A stretch of DNA of 64,000 bases from Ardenticatenaceae bacterium (GCA_020634245.1 JACKCC010000011.1:124001-188000), one strand, 5' to 3'. Positions 1 through 9,729 are shown, counted from the first letter of the stretch. Made by a program: numbers and translations. Notes: a model not told the origin generated them from the sequence alone.

Positions 1-2
1 TG

Positions 3-734
3 GTGGGTCTCATTATCTACAACCTGTTCATTTACCGGCACGACTTCAAAGCGGCAACGGCCGGCGGCGGGATTTCCGAGGTGCTGCTGCAGCGGCTGGC
101 CGAGCGCGGCCGCATTACCGAACCGGACCATCTTAAAAAAGCGGGGGTGGTCGGCGCGGGGATGATCCTGTTGTTTGTGCTGGGTGAGAAAGTGCATTTA
201 TTGCCCTCGGTAACGGCCGTTATGGGCGCCACTGCCCTTCTCCTCTGGATCAAACCCGACATCGAAGAGATGATTGAAGCCGTTGACTGGACCACGCTCG
301 TCTTCTTCATGACCCTGTTCATCAGCGTCGGCGCAGTTCAAGAAGTTGGACTGATCAGCTTTATTGCCTCTGGTATCGGCAAACTGGTCGGCGAGAATTT
401 AACCCTGGCCATGCTGGCCATCATATGGATTAGCGCCATCCTTTCTACCGTTATCGCCAATATTCCTTTCACGGCGGCGATGCTGCCTGTCATCGGCTTT
501 CTCAGCGGTTCAGTCCCTGGCGCCAGCAGCAAAGTGCTGTTTTACTGCCTCTCCGTCGGCTCGGCGATGGGCGGCAACGGCTCCCTCATCGGTGCATCGG
601 CCAACATGGTCACCGCCGGTATTGCCGAACGCGCCGGTTCGCCCATGACCTACATGTACTTTTTGAAGAAAGGCTTCCCGGCGCTTCTCGTCACCGTCGG
701 CCTGGCCACCATCTGGCTGTTCATCCGTTTTTAG
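3..734 (+). CDS. ArsB/NhaD-like permease, C-terminal part (5' end outside window)
   Basis: The reading frame is open to the left edge, so this is the C-terminal portion (about 243 residues) of a membrane transporter of the ion-transporter superfamily (CitMHS/ArsB/NhaD type). Several hydrophobic segments are visible. The stretch DWTTLVFFMTLFISVGAVQ is the typical start of the second half of these proteins, and the Gly/Asn-rich SAMGGNGSLIGASANMV stretch resembles the substrate-binding re-entrant loop. It should sit in the cytoplasmic membrane and move an anion or exchange sodium for protons; the substrate cannot be told from this part. A UspA gene follows on the same strand after a palindromic repeat. 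Confidence 0.8.
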   Translation: MGLIIYNLFIYRHDFKAATAGGGISEVLLQRLAERGRITEPDHLKKAGVVGAGMILLFVLGEKVHLLPSVTAVMGATALLLWIKPDIEEMIEAVDWTTLVFFMTLFISVGAVQEVGLISFIASGIGKLVGENLTLAMLAIIWISAILSTVIANIPFTAAMLPVIGFLSGSVPGASSKVLFYCLSVGSAMGGNGSLIGASANMVTAGIAERAGSPMTYMYFLKKGFPALLVTVGLATIWLFIRF

Positions 735-748
735 TATCTTCTCAAAAA

Positions 749-805
749 GTAGGGGCGTACCCTTGTGGTCGCCCATGTGGGGCAGGCACAAGGCACTGCC
801 CCTAC
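749..805. repeat. 57-bp palindromic intergenic element, copy A
   Basis: The element begins GTAGGGGC and ends GCCCCTAC, with the inner words CTTGTGG and GGCACAAGG also inverted, so a single strand can fold into a long hairpin. A diverged copy lies at 63244-63299. There is no coding sequence in it. It resembles REP/MITE-type elements more than a terminator, since no T tract follows. Confidence 0.75.
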
Positions 806-833
806 CGCAATACTGCTTTTGGACGAATCGATC

Positions 834-864
834 ACGAGACTACGAGACTGGAGACTGGAGACTA
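834..864 (+). repeat. Degenerate word repeat (GAGACT-type)
   Basis: The word GAGACTNGAGACT is repeated about four times immediately before the UspA start. The last copy supplies a GGAG that can act as the ribosome binding site. It is one of many locus-specific word-repeat islands in this window. Confidence 0.6.
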
Positions 865-868
865 AATT

Positions 869-1324
869 ATGTCCGACCAAAAACTTAACCAAATCCTTTG
901 CGCTGTGCGCGGCGGGCCGGAAAGCCGCGAAACCGTCACCTACGCCATCGATTTAGCCCTGGAAACCAACGCACGCTTGACTTTTTTCCACGCGATGGAT
1001 GCCGAGTTTCTTAACTATGCCACGATTGGTCCGCTCAGTGTTGTTTACCAAGAATTAGCCGAGATGGGCAAATTCACCATGCTCATTTTGGCTGATCGCG
1101 CCCAGCGGCGCGGCGTGGCCGAGGTCAATTACGTGGTCTGGGAAGGCAACATCCGCAAGCAGCTGCTCCAGGCGGCCATCGAGACGAAAGCGGAAGTGAT
1201 GGTTATGGGCCGTCCTACACGCAGCCCCACCCAAAATGTGTTTAAGTTTGACGAAATGGAAAGTTTTGCGGCAGAACTAGAAAAGGAAGGGCATTTACGT
1301 CTCATTCTGGTTCCTGAAGGTTGA
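869..1324 (+). CDS. Universal stress protein (UspA) domain protein
   Basis: 151 residues with the alpha/beta UspA fold pattern: an N-terminal strand ILCAVRGG, a helix with conserved acidic and alanine residues, a central ETKAEVMVMGR strand and a C-terminal LRLILVPEG strand. The canonical ATP-binding G-x2-G-x9-G(S/T) motif is not seen after VMGR, so it probably belongs to the non-ATP-binding class. The ATG at 869 is preceded by GGAG inside a word repeat. It sits just downstream of a membrane permease, an arrangement echoed by the TauE/Usp operon at 61-63 kb, which suggests a regulatory or stress link to transport (inference). Confidence 0.8.
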   Translation: MSDQKLNQILCAVRGGPESRETVTYAIDLALETNARLTFFHAMDAEFLNYATIGPLSVVYQELAEMGKFTMLILADRAQRRGVAEVNYVVWEGNIRKQLLQAAIETKAEVMVMGRPTRSPTQNVFKFDEMESFAAELEKEGHLRLILVPEG

Positions 1325-1484
1325 ATCTTGTAATAGACTGAGGTAAAGATGGACAAACTATGGAGGATGACTTACCCGTTTTCACTTAAATCTCTTATTC
1401 CGGGCATCATACCGCTCCGGCCACTACTTTTTATTTCCATTTGGTGAAAGTTCACCTCATCACCTTTATTGTAAGGAGCCTCAA

Positions 1485-2867
1485 ATGAAAAAATTTAGAA
1501 ATTTATTAGCAAATGGAACGCTAGTCTTGGTATTGTTGGCAGTATTGGCGTTGGTTGTGAGGTTCACGTTGGCGCAAGGAACCAGGCCAGAACAGGAAAT
1601 CAATGAACCGGAAGGGATTGAAGACACAACAGCATCAGTATACAACGTCATCCCCATCCAGGGACGATTAACCGACAACAATGGCAATCCCCTAGATGGC
1701 TATCACGTTATAACATTCACACTCTATGCCACATCTTACGACACAACTCCTTTATGCCAGGATGATGACTCGGTAAACGTTGACAATGGTTTGTTTAACG
1801 CCGAGATGGATTGGTGTACCTCTTCAGATATAGATGGCAAACGGCTTTTCCTCGGTATTCAGGTCGAGGGGGATACGGAGATGACGCCGCGCAAGGAAAT
1901 CTATCCTGTTCCTTATGCCTTTAGCCTGCGACCAGGCGCCATCATCAGCGGTTCGCTCTCCAGTGCTGTCTTACATGTCGAAAACTGGTCCTCTTCTGGC
2001 CGGGGCGTGCGTGTTTACGCCATGAGTGAAACCGGTACGAACTATGGCATCGTAGGCGCGTCGAGATCGCCAGATGGCTATGGTGGTTACTTTTATAACA
2101 ATGGGGGCGGCACAGGACTGTATTCCAATGCTATATTCGAGACAGGCGCTGCCTATGGCATCCATGGGGAGTCTGAATCCGGCCAGGGCCGAGGGGTGTA
2201 TGGGGAAAGCTCAAATGTTAGTGGCGGTATTGGCGTTGAAGGATCGAGTTTATTAGGCTCTGGAGTATATGGCACCAGCGCTAGCGGCATCGGCGTCTAT
2301 GGCAATACAGATAATGTCTCTCACGACTACGGCTTTTATACCCCAGATAATCTCTATTCAAGTAACTATCATACGACGGGCGCGATCATGCAAATTGTGC
2401 AAAATGCTGACAGCATTCCCCTGGAAACAGGCGATGTTGTGGCCTTTAGCGGTATTGGAACACCTTTGATAGGAACCAACCAGCCTGTGATCCAAGTTGT
2501 AGAAGCCGAATCGGCCAATAGTACGGCCGTTGCCGGGGTTGTCTACGGCCGTTACATCATCGAAACACTCAATGCCGAACCGGAAAAAGCAGTCTCTGAA
2601 ATAACACCAGAGGGGATCGCCGCACCAGGCGATTACCTGCTTGTGGTTGTCCACGGCCCGGCGCAAGTCAAAGCCAGTGCCCTCACCAGCGCTCTCCAGC
2701 CTGGCGACCTATTATCGAGCGCCGGTCAAGCTGGTTACGCCGCTAAAGCGGCTGAAGTAACCCTGAGTGGGGTAGAAGTAGCTGTGCCAGGAACAGTGCT
2801 AGGCAAGGTATTGGAGCCGCTGGCTCAAGGAGAAGCACTCATCTACATCTTTGTTACGTTACAGTGA
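1485..2867 (+). CDS. Secreted tail-fibre-like repeat protein
   Basis: 460 residues. The N-terminus is a signal peptide (KKFRNLL, then a hydrophobic run, then A-Q). Residues about 45-145 form a beta-rich domain of a kind common in exported bacterial proteins (IPIQGRLTDNNGNPL; YPVPYAFSLRP). Residues about 160-275 are Gly-rich short repeats of the GVYG/GIYG type (GVYGESS, GVYGTSA, GVYGN), as in phage tail-fibre or trimeric beta-prism shafts. Residues about 300-460 form a compact beta domain that often ends such proteins. The start is set by AAGGAG at 1473-1478. Probably a surface or extracellular structural protein; the exact function is unknown. The following small secreted protein is 13 bp downstream, so the two are likely co-transcribed. 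Confidence 0.65.
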   Translation: MKKFRNLLANGTLVLVLLAVLALVVRFTLAQGTRPEQEINEPEGIEDTTASVYNVIPIQGRLTDNNGNPLDGYHVITFTLYATSYDTTPLCQDDDSVNVDNGLFNAEMDWCTSSDIDGKRLFLGIQVEGDTEMTPRKEIYPVPYAFSLRPGAIISGSLSSAVLHVENWSSSGRGVRVYAMSETGTNYGIVGASRSPDGYGGYFYNNGGGTGLYSNAIFETGAAYGIHGESESGQGRGVYGESSNVSGGIGVEGSSLLGSGVYGTSASGIGVYGNTDNVSHDYGFYTPDNLYSSNYHTTGAIMQIVQNADSIPLETGDVVAFSGIGTPLIGTNQPVIQVVEAESANSTAVAGVVYGRYIIETLNAEPEKAVSEITPEGIAAPGDYLLVVVHGPAQVKASALTSALQPGDLLSSAGQAGYAAKAAEVTLSGVEVAVPGTVLGKVLEPLAQGEALIYIFVTLQ

Positions 2868-2883
2868 GGGCCGGAGGTGAATG

Positions 2884-3159
2884 ATGAAACGCATAATGCT
2901 TTTCCTGACCTTGATAGCCTTACTGGTTCTAGTCAGCGGCGTTCTGACGATGGAATCTACCAATTACAAGTTGGCGTGGTTTACGCCGCTCATCAGCAGC
3001 GGTGGCGGCAAAATTAGCTCAGCCAATTACACAGCTAACTTTACTATTGGTCAGTCCATCATTGGCGCTTCGTCTAGCACAAACCACGAAAGCTGTCTTG
3101 GTTACTGGTGTAGACCTGATGAGCACAGAATCTACCTGCCGGTGACACTAAAAAATTAG
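2884..3159 (+). CDS. Small secreted protein with YLPVTLKN C-terminus
   Basis: About 91 residues: a signal peptide (KRIMLFLTLIALLVLVSG) followed by a short beta-type region with paired Ser/Gly/Asn-Tyr motifs (ESTNYKLAW, SSANYTANF, TIGQSI) and a C-terminal tail HRIYLPVTLKN. The NY-x-F-TIGQ pattern is common in secreted Chloroflexota proteins. The tail resembles the YLPLVTK tail of the beta-helix protein at 50.8-52.7 kb. GGAGG at 2873-2877 favours the second of two adjacent ATG codons. Two cysteines lie near the C-terminus (SCLGYWC). The function is not known. Confidence 0.6.
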   Translation: MKRIMLFLTLIALLVLVSGVLTMESTNYKLAWFTPLISSGGGKISSANYTANFTIGQSIIGASSSTNHESCLGYWCRPDEHRIYLPVTLKN

Positions 3160-3294
3160 GTTCAGTGCCTCCAGCAAGTTGATGGATAAGACTAAAAGTT
3201 AACTAAAGAGAATAAAAAATACGACCTTTACGACCTCAGCGTGTGAGTTACGCAAGCGGTTTAATCAAGCGTTTTCGAGCAAAATCAAACTTTT

Positions 3295-4047
3295 TTAATC
3301 ACAAGACTTAGGAGGAAATTCGATCGAGGTCCTCCACCTCTGGTTATCCGCCGAACGGACTTCAATGTTTACTACCCCTTTTGCATGACCATTACCTTTG
3401 TAAGTAAATGTAAACGTTTGTCCAGGAGAATAATCATATGGAGATTCCCCGCCTGAAGCCTGTAATCGAACATCAACTCCAACCGTTGTGGAATCTTTAC
3501 AATAGGGGTCTGTAACGTCTACCGAAACAGACAACGGTGAGAAAACGGGGGTGGATGTGAATGTAGGTAAGGGTATTTCATTTGGTACTGTTGGTATTAC
3601 AGTTATATCAGTTGGCACAGGTATTTCAGTAGAATAAGGTGTTTTCGTGGGCTTGGGATCAGGAGGAGGTGTATTAGATATACTCGTAGGTATGGGTGTA
3701 TCAGGTGGATTGGACGGATTAATGGGCTTGGGTGTGCCAAGAAGGTCGGGCGTATTAATTGAATTGGGTATATTAGAATACTCAGGTGTAGTAAGTGGTG
3801 TGGCGGTTATCACATGGATATCTGTAGTCGGCTTCGCTTCACCTGCTGCAATAGAGTCTATAATTGGACGTAGAGTCGCTGCTATAGGTGTCCAGGGTCG
3901 GGGAACTGCTATATCTCGGGTAGGATTTGGGTGAGGAAAAAGCGAATGGCAAGCATACATTGTTAATATACTTGCAAACAGGCCCAGTCTTGCGCTTACA
4001 AAAACGCTCTTGTTTCTAGCACAAAAAATAGAGAACTTACAACGCAT
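3295..4047 (-). CDS. Secreted Pro/Thr-rich protein with C-terminal beta domain
   Basis: 250 residues. There is an N-terminal hydrophobic segment (SARLGLFASILTMYAC) with a possible lipobox cysteine, then about 130 residues of Pro/Thr/Ile-rich linker (TPKPINPSNPPDTPIPT and similar). A small C-terminal beta domain (residues about 170-250) carries two cysteines that could form a disulfide. This layout fits a cell-surface or lipoprotein anchor with an extended stalk. It is 2 bp downstream of the membrane-protein gene 4050-5195, so the two are one transcription unit. The region is AT-rich and lacks the ACGGCCGT palindrome, suggesting recent acquisition. The function is unknown. Confidence 0.6.
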   Translation of the reverse strand: MRCKFSIFCARNKSVFVSARLGLFASILTMYACHSLFPHPNPTRDIAVPRPWTPIAATLRPIIDSIAAGEAKPTTDIHVITATPLTTPEYSNIPNSINTPDLLGTPKPINPSNPPDTPIPTSISNTPPPDPKPTKTPYSTEIPVPTDITVIPTVPNEIPLPTFTSTPVFSPLSVSVDVTDPYCKDSTTVGVDVRLQASGGESPYDYSPGQTFTFTYKGNGHAKGVVNIEVRSADNQRWRTSIEFPPKSCD

Positions 4048-4049
4048 CT

Positions 4050-5195
4050 TTAATCCTTAATATGAATGATACCATGTACTATTGAACGCCTCACTTCGAC
4101 AATTGAACATGGTTGATGGTCGTCCTGGCAATATTGAAGAATGTATGTAGATAAACTATCCTTAGAGCTATTAACTTGATCGTTAGACACTTGCCATATT
4201 AGTTCAAGGGACCGTGATTTAATTAGTTTTATCCTAGTAGATGCTAAACTGTTTTCCTCCTCAACAAACTGTTCTTCAATAGGCAACCCAATAGCATCTA
4301 ACATATCAAGAGTCTGGTTGTCAGCTTGGATTAAGAGAATAACTTTATTAGGTTTCCCTCCTCCAACTGAAATAGGTAATTCTGTATATAGATAGCTCGA
4401 AAACAAGAAAAGAGTATATATTTGAACATAAGTTAAAAACAAACTAGCAACAGTAAAAATAAGAACTATGTTTGCACGCTTTAGTTTTTTCCAAACCAAA
4501 GAAAGAACCACCATCAAAGATAAGGCTATTCCCTGCAGTAACATCATGATGTACAAAACTAGGTAATTTTGTGGACCAAGATTATCTTGGCCAATGCTAA
4601 ACCCCAATAGCTTATTCACCATCCAGGCACCAAATGCTTCAAATAGTAGTAGTAACAATACAGAGGCTAAAACAACGCCGTATACAATAGCTTTCCGTGG
4701 AATGCCTTTGACCTGCCTCAGCTCTTGTTCCACTGACTGCCCAGCGTTCTCTTCCACTGACTGCCCAGCGTTCTCTTCCACTGACTGCCCAGCGTTCTCT
4801 TCTGCTGACTGCCCAGCGTTCTCTTCTGCTGACTGCCCAGCGTCCTCTTCTGCTGACTGCCCAGCGTCCTCTTCTGCTGACTGCCCAGCGTCCTTTTTTA
4901 CTAACCAACCGTTTTCAAAATATTTGCTTTTTTCTTCGGGTTTATCTATTAGAAAAACTGCATAAAAAACAATTGGTAGCGAGATAAGACCAGCAACTAT
5001 TACTATAACCACAAACAATAAACCAGCAGCTACAAGTGGGGGTTGGAAAAATTCTAAGTGAGTAATGCGAAATTGCCACAAATAGTTATTAACGATAATA
5101 AAGCCTGAAATATATATTGCTACAAATAAAAATATAACCATCGCGGTTACTCTACGCGCATTACCAATCAATTCAGACAATAGGTTAAGTATCAT
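4050..5195 (-). CDS. Membrane protein with 8-residue tandem repeat linker
   Basis: 381 residues. Two transmembrane segments near the N-terminus (residues about 15-35 and 50-85) are followed by a cytoplasmic linker of seven copies of an octapeptide AGQSxEE(D/N). Three more hydrophobic segments come next (about 170-270), then a C-terminal soluble domain of about 110 residues (NKVILLIQADNQTLDML and after). No family was recognised. It overlaps no neighbour and precedes the Pro/Thr-rich secreted protein by 2 bp. AT-rich composition and lack of the genome's usual palindrome mark it as part of a foreign-looking island running to about 5.68 kb. Confidence 0.65.
   Translation of the reverse strand: MILNLLSELIGNARRVTAMVIFLFVAIYISGFIIVNNYLWQFRITHLEFFQPPLVAAGLLFVVIVIVAGLISLPIVFYAVFLIDKPEEKSKYFENGWLVKKDAGQSAEEDAGQSAEEDAGQSAEENAGQSAEENAGQSVEENAGQSVEENAGQSVEQELRQVKGIPRKAIVYGVVLASVLLLLLFEAFGAWMVNKLLGFSIGQDNLGPQNYLVLYIMMLLQGIALSLMVVLSLVWKKLKRANIVLIFTVASLFLTYVQIYTLFLFSSYLYTELPISVGGGKPNKVILLIQADNQTLDMLDAIGLPIEEQFVEEENSLASTRIKLIKSRSLELIWQVSNDQVNSSKDSLSTYILQYCQDDHQPCSIVEVRRSIVHGIIHIKD
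4729..4895 (-). repeat. 24-bp coding minisatellite, seven copies
   Basis: The core word CTGACTGCCCAGCGT recurs at 4733, 4757, 4781, 4805, 4829, 4853 and 4877, exactly 24 bp apart. The unit keeps the reading frame and encodes AGQSxEE(D/N) in the membrane protein. Single-base variants are grouped by position, as expected from unit duplication by slippage or recombination. Confidence 0.95.
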
Positions 5196-5501
5196 CAGTT
5201 ATAGCACCCGCTTTAGGGCAATCTGGTTGTTGAAAATTGTTGAGTCACTCATCTTAAACATACACCATTAAATATGACTTTGAATGCCTTTTCATTTTTC
5301 GAAACAATCAACAGATATATCTCGATTTCCCAGTCATAAATAAAAACCTTTGCAACCTTTCTACCAAGATAGATGCTGGTTTATTTTGAATATTTCATTT
5401 TAATACACTACAGAGTACAAATACGAGAAAGAGAAATTTAGAACTATTACTTGATTACTAGTATATTTTAAAGGTTTGTGAAAATCAACACAAACTCAGA
5501 G

Positions 5502-5598
5502 GAGGGGTGCGCGTCACTTTTTAGGATACGCCAGTTGAATGCCGGAGAAGCAAAATTCAGTTTTCTCTGGCCATCCGTAAATCTGATGCACACCCTCA
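5502..5598 (+). other. Possible structured RNA element in the long gap before the radical SAM gene
   Basis: The gap 5196-5681 holds no credible gene. Within it GAGGGGTGCGCGTC (from 5502) can pair with GATGCACACCCTC (to 5598) and encloses a second stem, GCCGGAGAA (5541-5549) with TTCTCTGGC (5563-5571). This gives a closed multi-stem fold about 90 nt upstream of the amrS-like gene. It matches no riboswitch class recognised by eye. The rest of the gap is AT-rich and featureless. Confidence 0.3.
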
Positions 5599-5690
5599 GA
5601 AGATCTGAGAGAGGAATGCAAATTATCAGGTGAATCACACAAAGATTTATTTTTTATGTTACACTGTGAAATGAGAGGGACTTGTCAATC

Positions 5691-6818
<1,128 letters not shown>

Positions 6819-6822
6819 AAAT

Positions 6823-8913
6823 CTATCTCGTAAATTGGGCGGCCATCTCTTCAGCCGTCAAATGCCCGGTATTGCGAAAAATCATGGTCAGCGGCTGGTC
6901 ATAGGCGATGAAGCTTTCGTCGGCCCGCCCCCAGTTAATGCCGGGATGGTCGGCCAGGTAATCGGCCACAAGCGCGGGCGGTTGTAATCCGGGCCAGCCA
7001 AAGGTGTCCGGTTTGAGATTGAAGCCAAATAGATGGGGGAAACGGCCGTACACTGCCACAACCTCATACCCCAACTTGCCATCAAACAAAAGCTGGTGAT
7101 ATTGACTGGACAATGGATACTTTTCCGGCAAGCGGGGCACAACCCCATACACCCGGTTGGAGACGATGGTCACATACTCCGCTTCGGCCAGCAGTTCCAG
7201 GTTGGCCGCTAACTTATCGGTATTATCCTTTTCGCTGGTTCCGGTATGCCAGGTCAATTCAGCATTGGGATACTCGGCGCGGCGGCGATACGCGTCGCCA
7301 ATCCACATGCTGCTGGGCAGACTGTCATCCCACTGCTCGCTCAAAATCAATGTGCCCGGTTCTACGTTGGCATAAATCCATTCCGATGCTGTAATCCAGG
7401 GATGAGGCTGAGAATACAGGTTGACAAAACCGATGGCGTAAAGTGTGGTAAAGATGAAGGTAACGGCCGTTACCCCCCAGCGCCACCTTTTCTCCAAACT
7501 CATCACCATCTCCGCCCCAAATAACAGCAAAAACGGCGTGATGGGCTGCCAATAACGCATAAACTTTACATAAAAACTACCCGTTACCAGGAAATAAGGC
7601 ACGACCCAGGCCAGGACAATGAAATGATTGATGATTGATGATTGATGATTGATGATTGTCGATTGGTCATAATTCGCCAATCGCAAATCTTTAATCTTAA
7701 ATCTTAAATCCATAATCTTCAATCCATCCCAAATCGCCCAGACAAACCCGGCAAAGGCTAGCAAGCCCAACAGCAGGCCCATTCCCCATTTGAGCTGCAT
7801 CTCAATAAAATAAAGAAAAGGGAGCGTACCCGTGTATTGACGGGTAAAGGGCAAATCAATACCGCCGCGTGCCATCCCGTTTTGCGTGCTGATATTTTCC
7901 AGAAAACACGACCCCCAATTAAGACGCGGAATCGTCACTGGTCCCCACTGCACGGCTGGCGTGATGACCTGGCAGCTAAAATCCAGTAGGGCAAACGGAT
8001 TAGTTACAAAAAAAACACCAATCGCAACTAAAAAAGTGACAAAAAACAATCCCACAAAAGAGCGAAAAATGCTCCCCTGTTCCCGTTCGCCACGCGCCAT
8101 GATGAACACAACAACTGCCAGTGGCAAAAACAGCAGAACGGCCGTAAACTTCGACCCCACAGCCAGCCCCACAAAAACCGCCGGCAATAATAAATTAGTA
8201 ACCCGATGAACTGGTAATTTTCTCCCCTGCACCCCATCACCTAGCGACCTTTGGTCGCCGCTCCCCATCACTCCTGCATCTTCCCCAGTCCGCACCATAA
8301 AATACACCGCCGCCACCACAAAAAAAGTCATATAGGGATCAACGGTGAAAAAATGCGCCAACTGGATGTGCATCACATCCATCGCCAGAAAGGCAGCGGC
8401 CAGCAAACCGGTTCCAACCCCGTACAGCCGCCGCCCCAGCAGGTAAATCAGCCCCACCGTACCGACGTCTATCAAGCCGGTTAATGCGCGGGCAACGGCC
8501 GTTAACCGAAAAAACTCCACCTGCCCGGCCCCATTCAAAATATCACGTGTTAAAAGCCATTGCGGGGGGAGAACGGCCGTTAACCAATCCAGCCGCTCCA
8601 CCAGCCGTGTTGCCGCCACCGCCAAATACAAAGGCAAATGGCCATATGCAAAATCACGCGGCTGATCCTGCTCCACCACAATTCCGTCACTGGCAGCATC
8701 CGGAGGCCAATAATACGGATTAAACGACGATTCGTGCGGTTGCAGCGCCGTCTGCCAATCGTCCGGCCACTCAATCGCCGTAGCTACCCAGGTAATATAC
8801 CGCTCGTCAGGATGATAATGATAATAGCCATCCCAATCAATGCCCGTCAGCCGCAGCCCGGCCGCCAACAACAAGATCAAGACAAGCAAACCAATTTCAT
8901 ACCATCGCTTCAT
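6823..8913 (-). CDS. Membrane glycosyltransferase, GT39/PMT-like
   Basis: 696 residues with about a dozen membrane segments. The first extracytoplasmic loop carries YHYHPDERY, whose acidic pair is the usual catalytic site of GT-C fold enzymes that use lipid-linked sugars. A second conserved region (HIQLAHFFTVDPYMTFF) and a soluble C-terminal domain follow. It probably transfers a sugar from a polyprenyl phosphate to a surface glycan or protein; the acceptor is unknown. A low-complexity stretch at residues about 395-430 comes from an in-frame word repeat (7621-7735). The gene is convergent with amrS, 4 bp apart. Confidence 0.75.
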   Translation of the reverse strand: MKRWYEIGLLVLILLLAAGLRLTGIDWDGYYHYHPDERYITWVATAIEWPDDWQTALQPHESSFNPYYWPPDAASDGIVVEQDQPRDFAYGHLPLYLAVAATRLVERLDWLTAVLPPQWLLTRDILNGAGQVEFFRLTAVARALTGLIDVGTVGLIYLLGRRLYGVGTGLLAAAFLAMDVMHIQLAHFFTVDPYMTFFVVAAVYFMVRTGEDAGVMGSGDQRSLGDGVQGRKLPVHRVTNLLLPAVFVGLAVGSKFTAVLLFLPLAVVVFIMARGEREQGSIFRSFVGLFFVTFLVAIGVFFVTNPFALLDFSCQVITPAVQWGPVTIPRLNWGSCFLENISTQNGMARGGIDLPFTRQYTGTLPFLYFIEMQLKWGMGLLLGLLAFAGFVWAIWDGLKIMDLRFKIKDLRLANYDQSTIINHQSSIINHFIVLAWVVPYFLVTGSFYVKFMRYWQPITPFLLLFGAEMVMSLEKRWRWGVTAVTFIFTTLYAIGFVNLYSQPHPWITASEWIYANVEPGTLILSEQWDDSLPSSMWIGDAYRRRAEYPNAELTWHTGTSEKDNTDKLAANLELLAEAEYVTIVSNRVYGVVPRLPEKYPLSSQYHQLLFDGKLGYEVVAVYGRFPHLFGFNLKPDTFGWPGLQPPALVADYLADHPGINWGRADESFIAYDQPLTMIFRNTGHLTAEEMAAQFTR
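7621..7735. repeat. In-frame degenerate word repeats inside the GT39-like gene
   Basis: The word ATGATTG is repeated about five times, followed by CTTAAAT/CTTTAAT words in the same stretch. Together they encode a polar insert (INHQSSIINH; LRFKIKDLRL) between two membrane segments. Similar islands elsewhere in this window lie between genes. Confidence 0.7.
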
Positions 8914-9008
8914 AGGGGAATTGTACTAGCACATCAGCAATTCAGCATTTCAGATGGCCAGCATGTCAACCTGTTAGCAACCATCCAACCAACAAGCTAG
9001 CTAACAAA

Positions 9009-9041
9009 CAAAAAAGAGCCGAAACCCGCAAGTTTCAGCTC
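9009..9041 (-). terminator. Rho-independent terminator after the L25 gene
   Basis: On the minus strand GAGCTGAAAC pairs with GTTTCGGCTC (one mismatch) around a 6-nt loop and is followed by seven T residues. It lies about 30 bp after the stop of the ribosomal protein L25 gene. Confidence 0.85.
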
Positions 9042-9072
9042 TTCAAAATCAAATCCAGGGAAAACGATTCGC

Positions 9073-9729
9073 TTATTCCTCGAAATCGTCCTCGTCTTTA
9101 CCACGCCCCACAACCTCGACTGCATCAGCTGCTGGCACAAAGAGATCCTCTTCTTCCTCTTCCTCCCCGGCAGCTTGTGTATACTCAAAGCGGGCGACAG
9201 TCGTTTCCGGATCAGTCAGAATCGTAACTCCTTCCGGCGCAACCAGGTCACTGACATAAATCACGTCATCCGGCGTCTTAATTTTGGTGAAGTCAACCTC
9301 AATTTCAGAGACAAGATGATCCGGCAAGCTTTCGATTTCCACCAAACGCAGCGCCAACGTAGCCACACCCAAACCCTCAGCCGCCGGTGCCGATTGACCC
9401 ACAGCGACCAGTTCGGCTTCGGCCGTGATGGTCGATTTCATATCCACTTCGATAAAATCAACATGCAGCAAATCACCACGGGTAACGTGGCTCTGAACTT
9501 CACGGACCAAAACCGTTCGTTTACTCTGGCCAAGCGAAATATCAACCAAATGCGTTGAACCTGCTTGACGCAAAAGACGGCGCAGCGACAAGTTTTCCAG
9601 TTGAATCTTAACCGAATCTTGCTGCCCATAAATCACAGCCGGGATCATTCCCGAACGGCGCAGCTGCTTTACTTTTTTGCCCACGACCGTCCGTGGCTCT
9701 GCTGTAATAGTTAATCGTTCATCAGACAT
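9073..9729 (-). CDS. rplY: 50S ribosomal protein L25, general stress Ctc type
   Basis: 218 residues, the long Ctc form. The N-terminal 5S-rRNA-binding domain spans residues about 1-95 (ITAEPRTVVGKKVKQLRRSG, MIPAVIYG, HVDFIEVD). The C-terminal TL5-like beta domain spans about 100-190 (IEIESLPDHLVSEIEVD). An acidic tail ends the protein (EEEEEEDLFV; EDDFEE). It binds 5S rRNA in the large subunit. It is monocistronic, closed by an intrinsic terminator, and its upstream region holds an inverted repeat overlapping a TATAAT-like sequence. Confidence 0.93.
   Translation of the reverse strand: MSDERLTITAEPRTVVGKKVKQLRRSGMIPAVIYGQQDSVKIQLENLSLRRLLRQAGSTHLVDISLGQSKRTVLVREVQSHVTRGDLLHVDFIEVDMKSTITAEAELVAVGQSAPAAEGLGVATLALRLVEIESLPDHLVSEIEVDFTKIKTPDDVIYVSDLVAPEGVTILTDPETTVARFEYTQAAGEEEEEEDLFVPAADAVEVVGRGKDEDDFEE

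Noticed and set aside
4729..4895. CRISPR array
   Set aside because: The 24-bp units are adjacent without spacers and stay in the reading frame of a membrane protein; it is a coding minisatellite.
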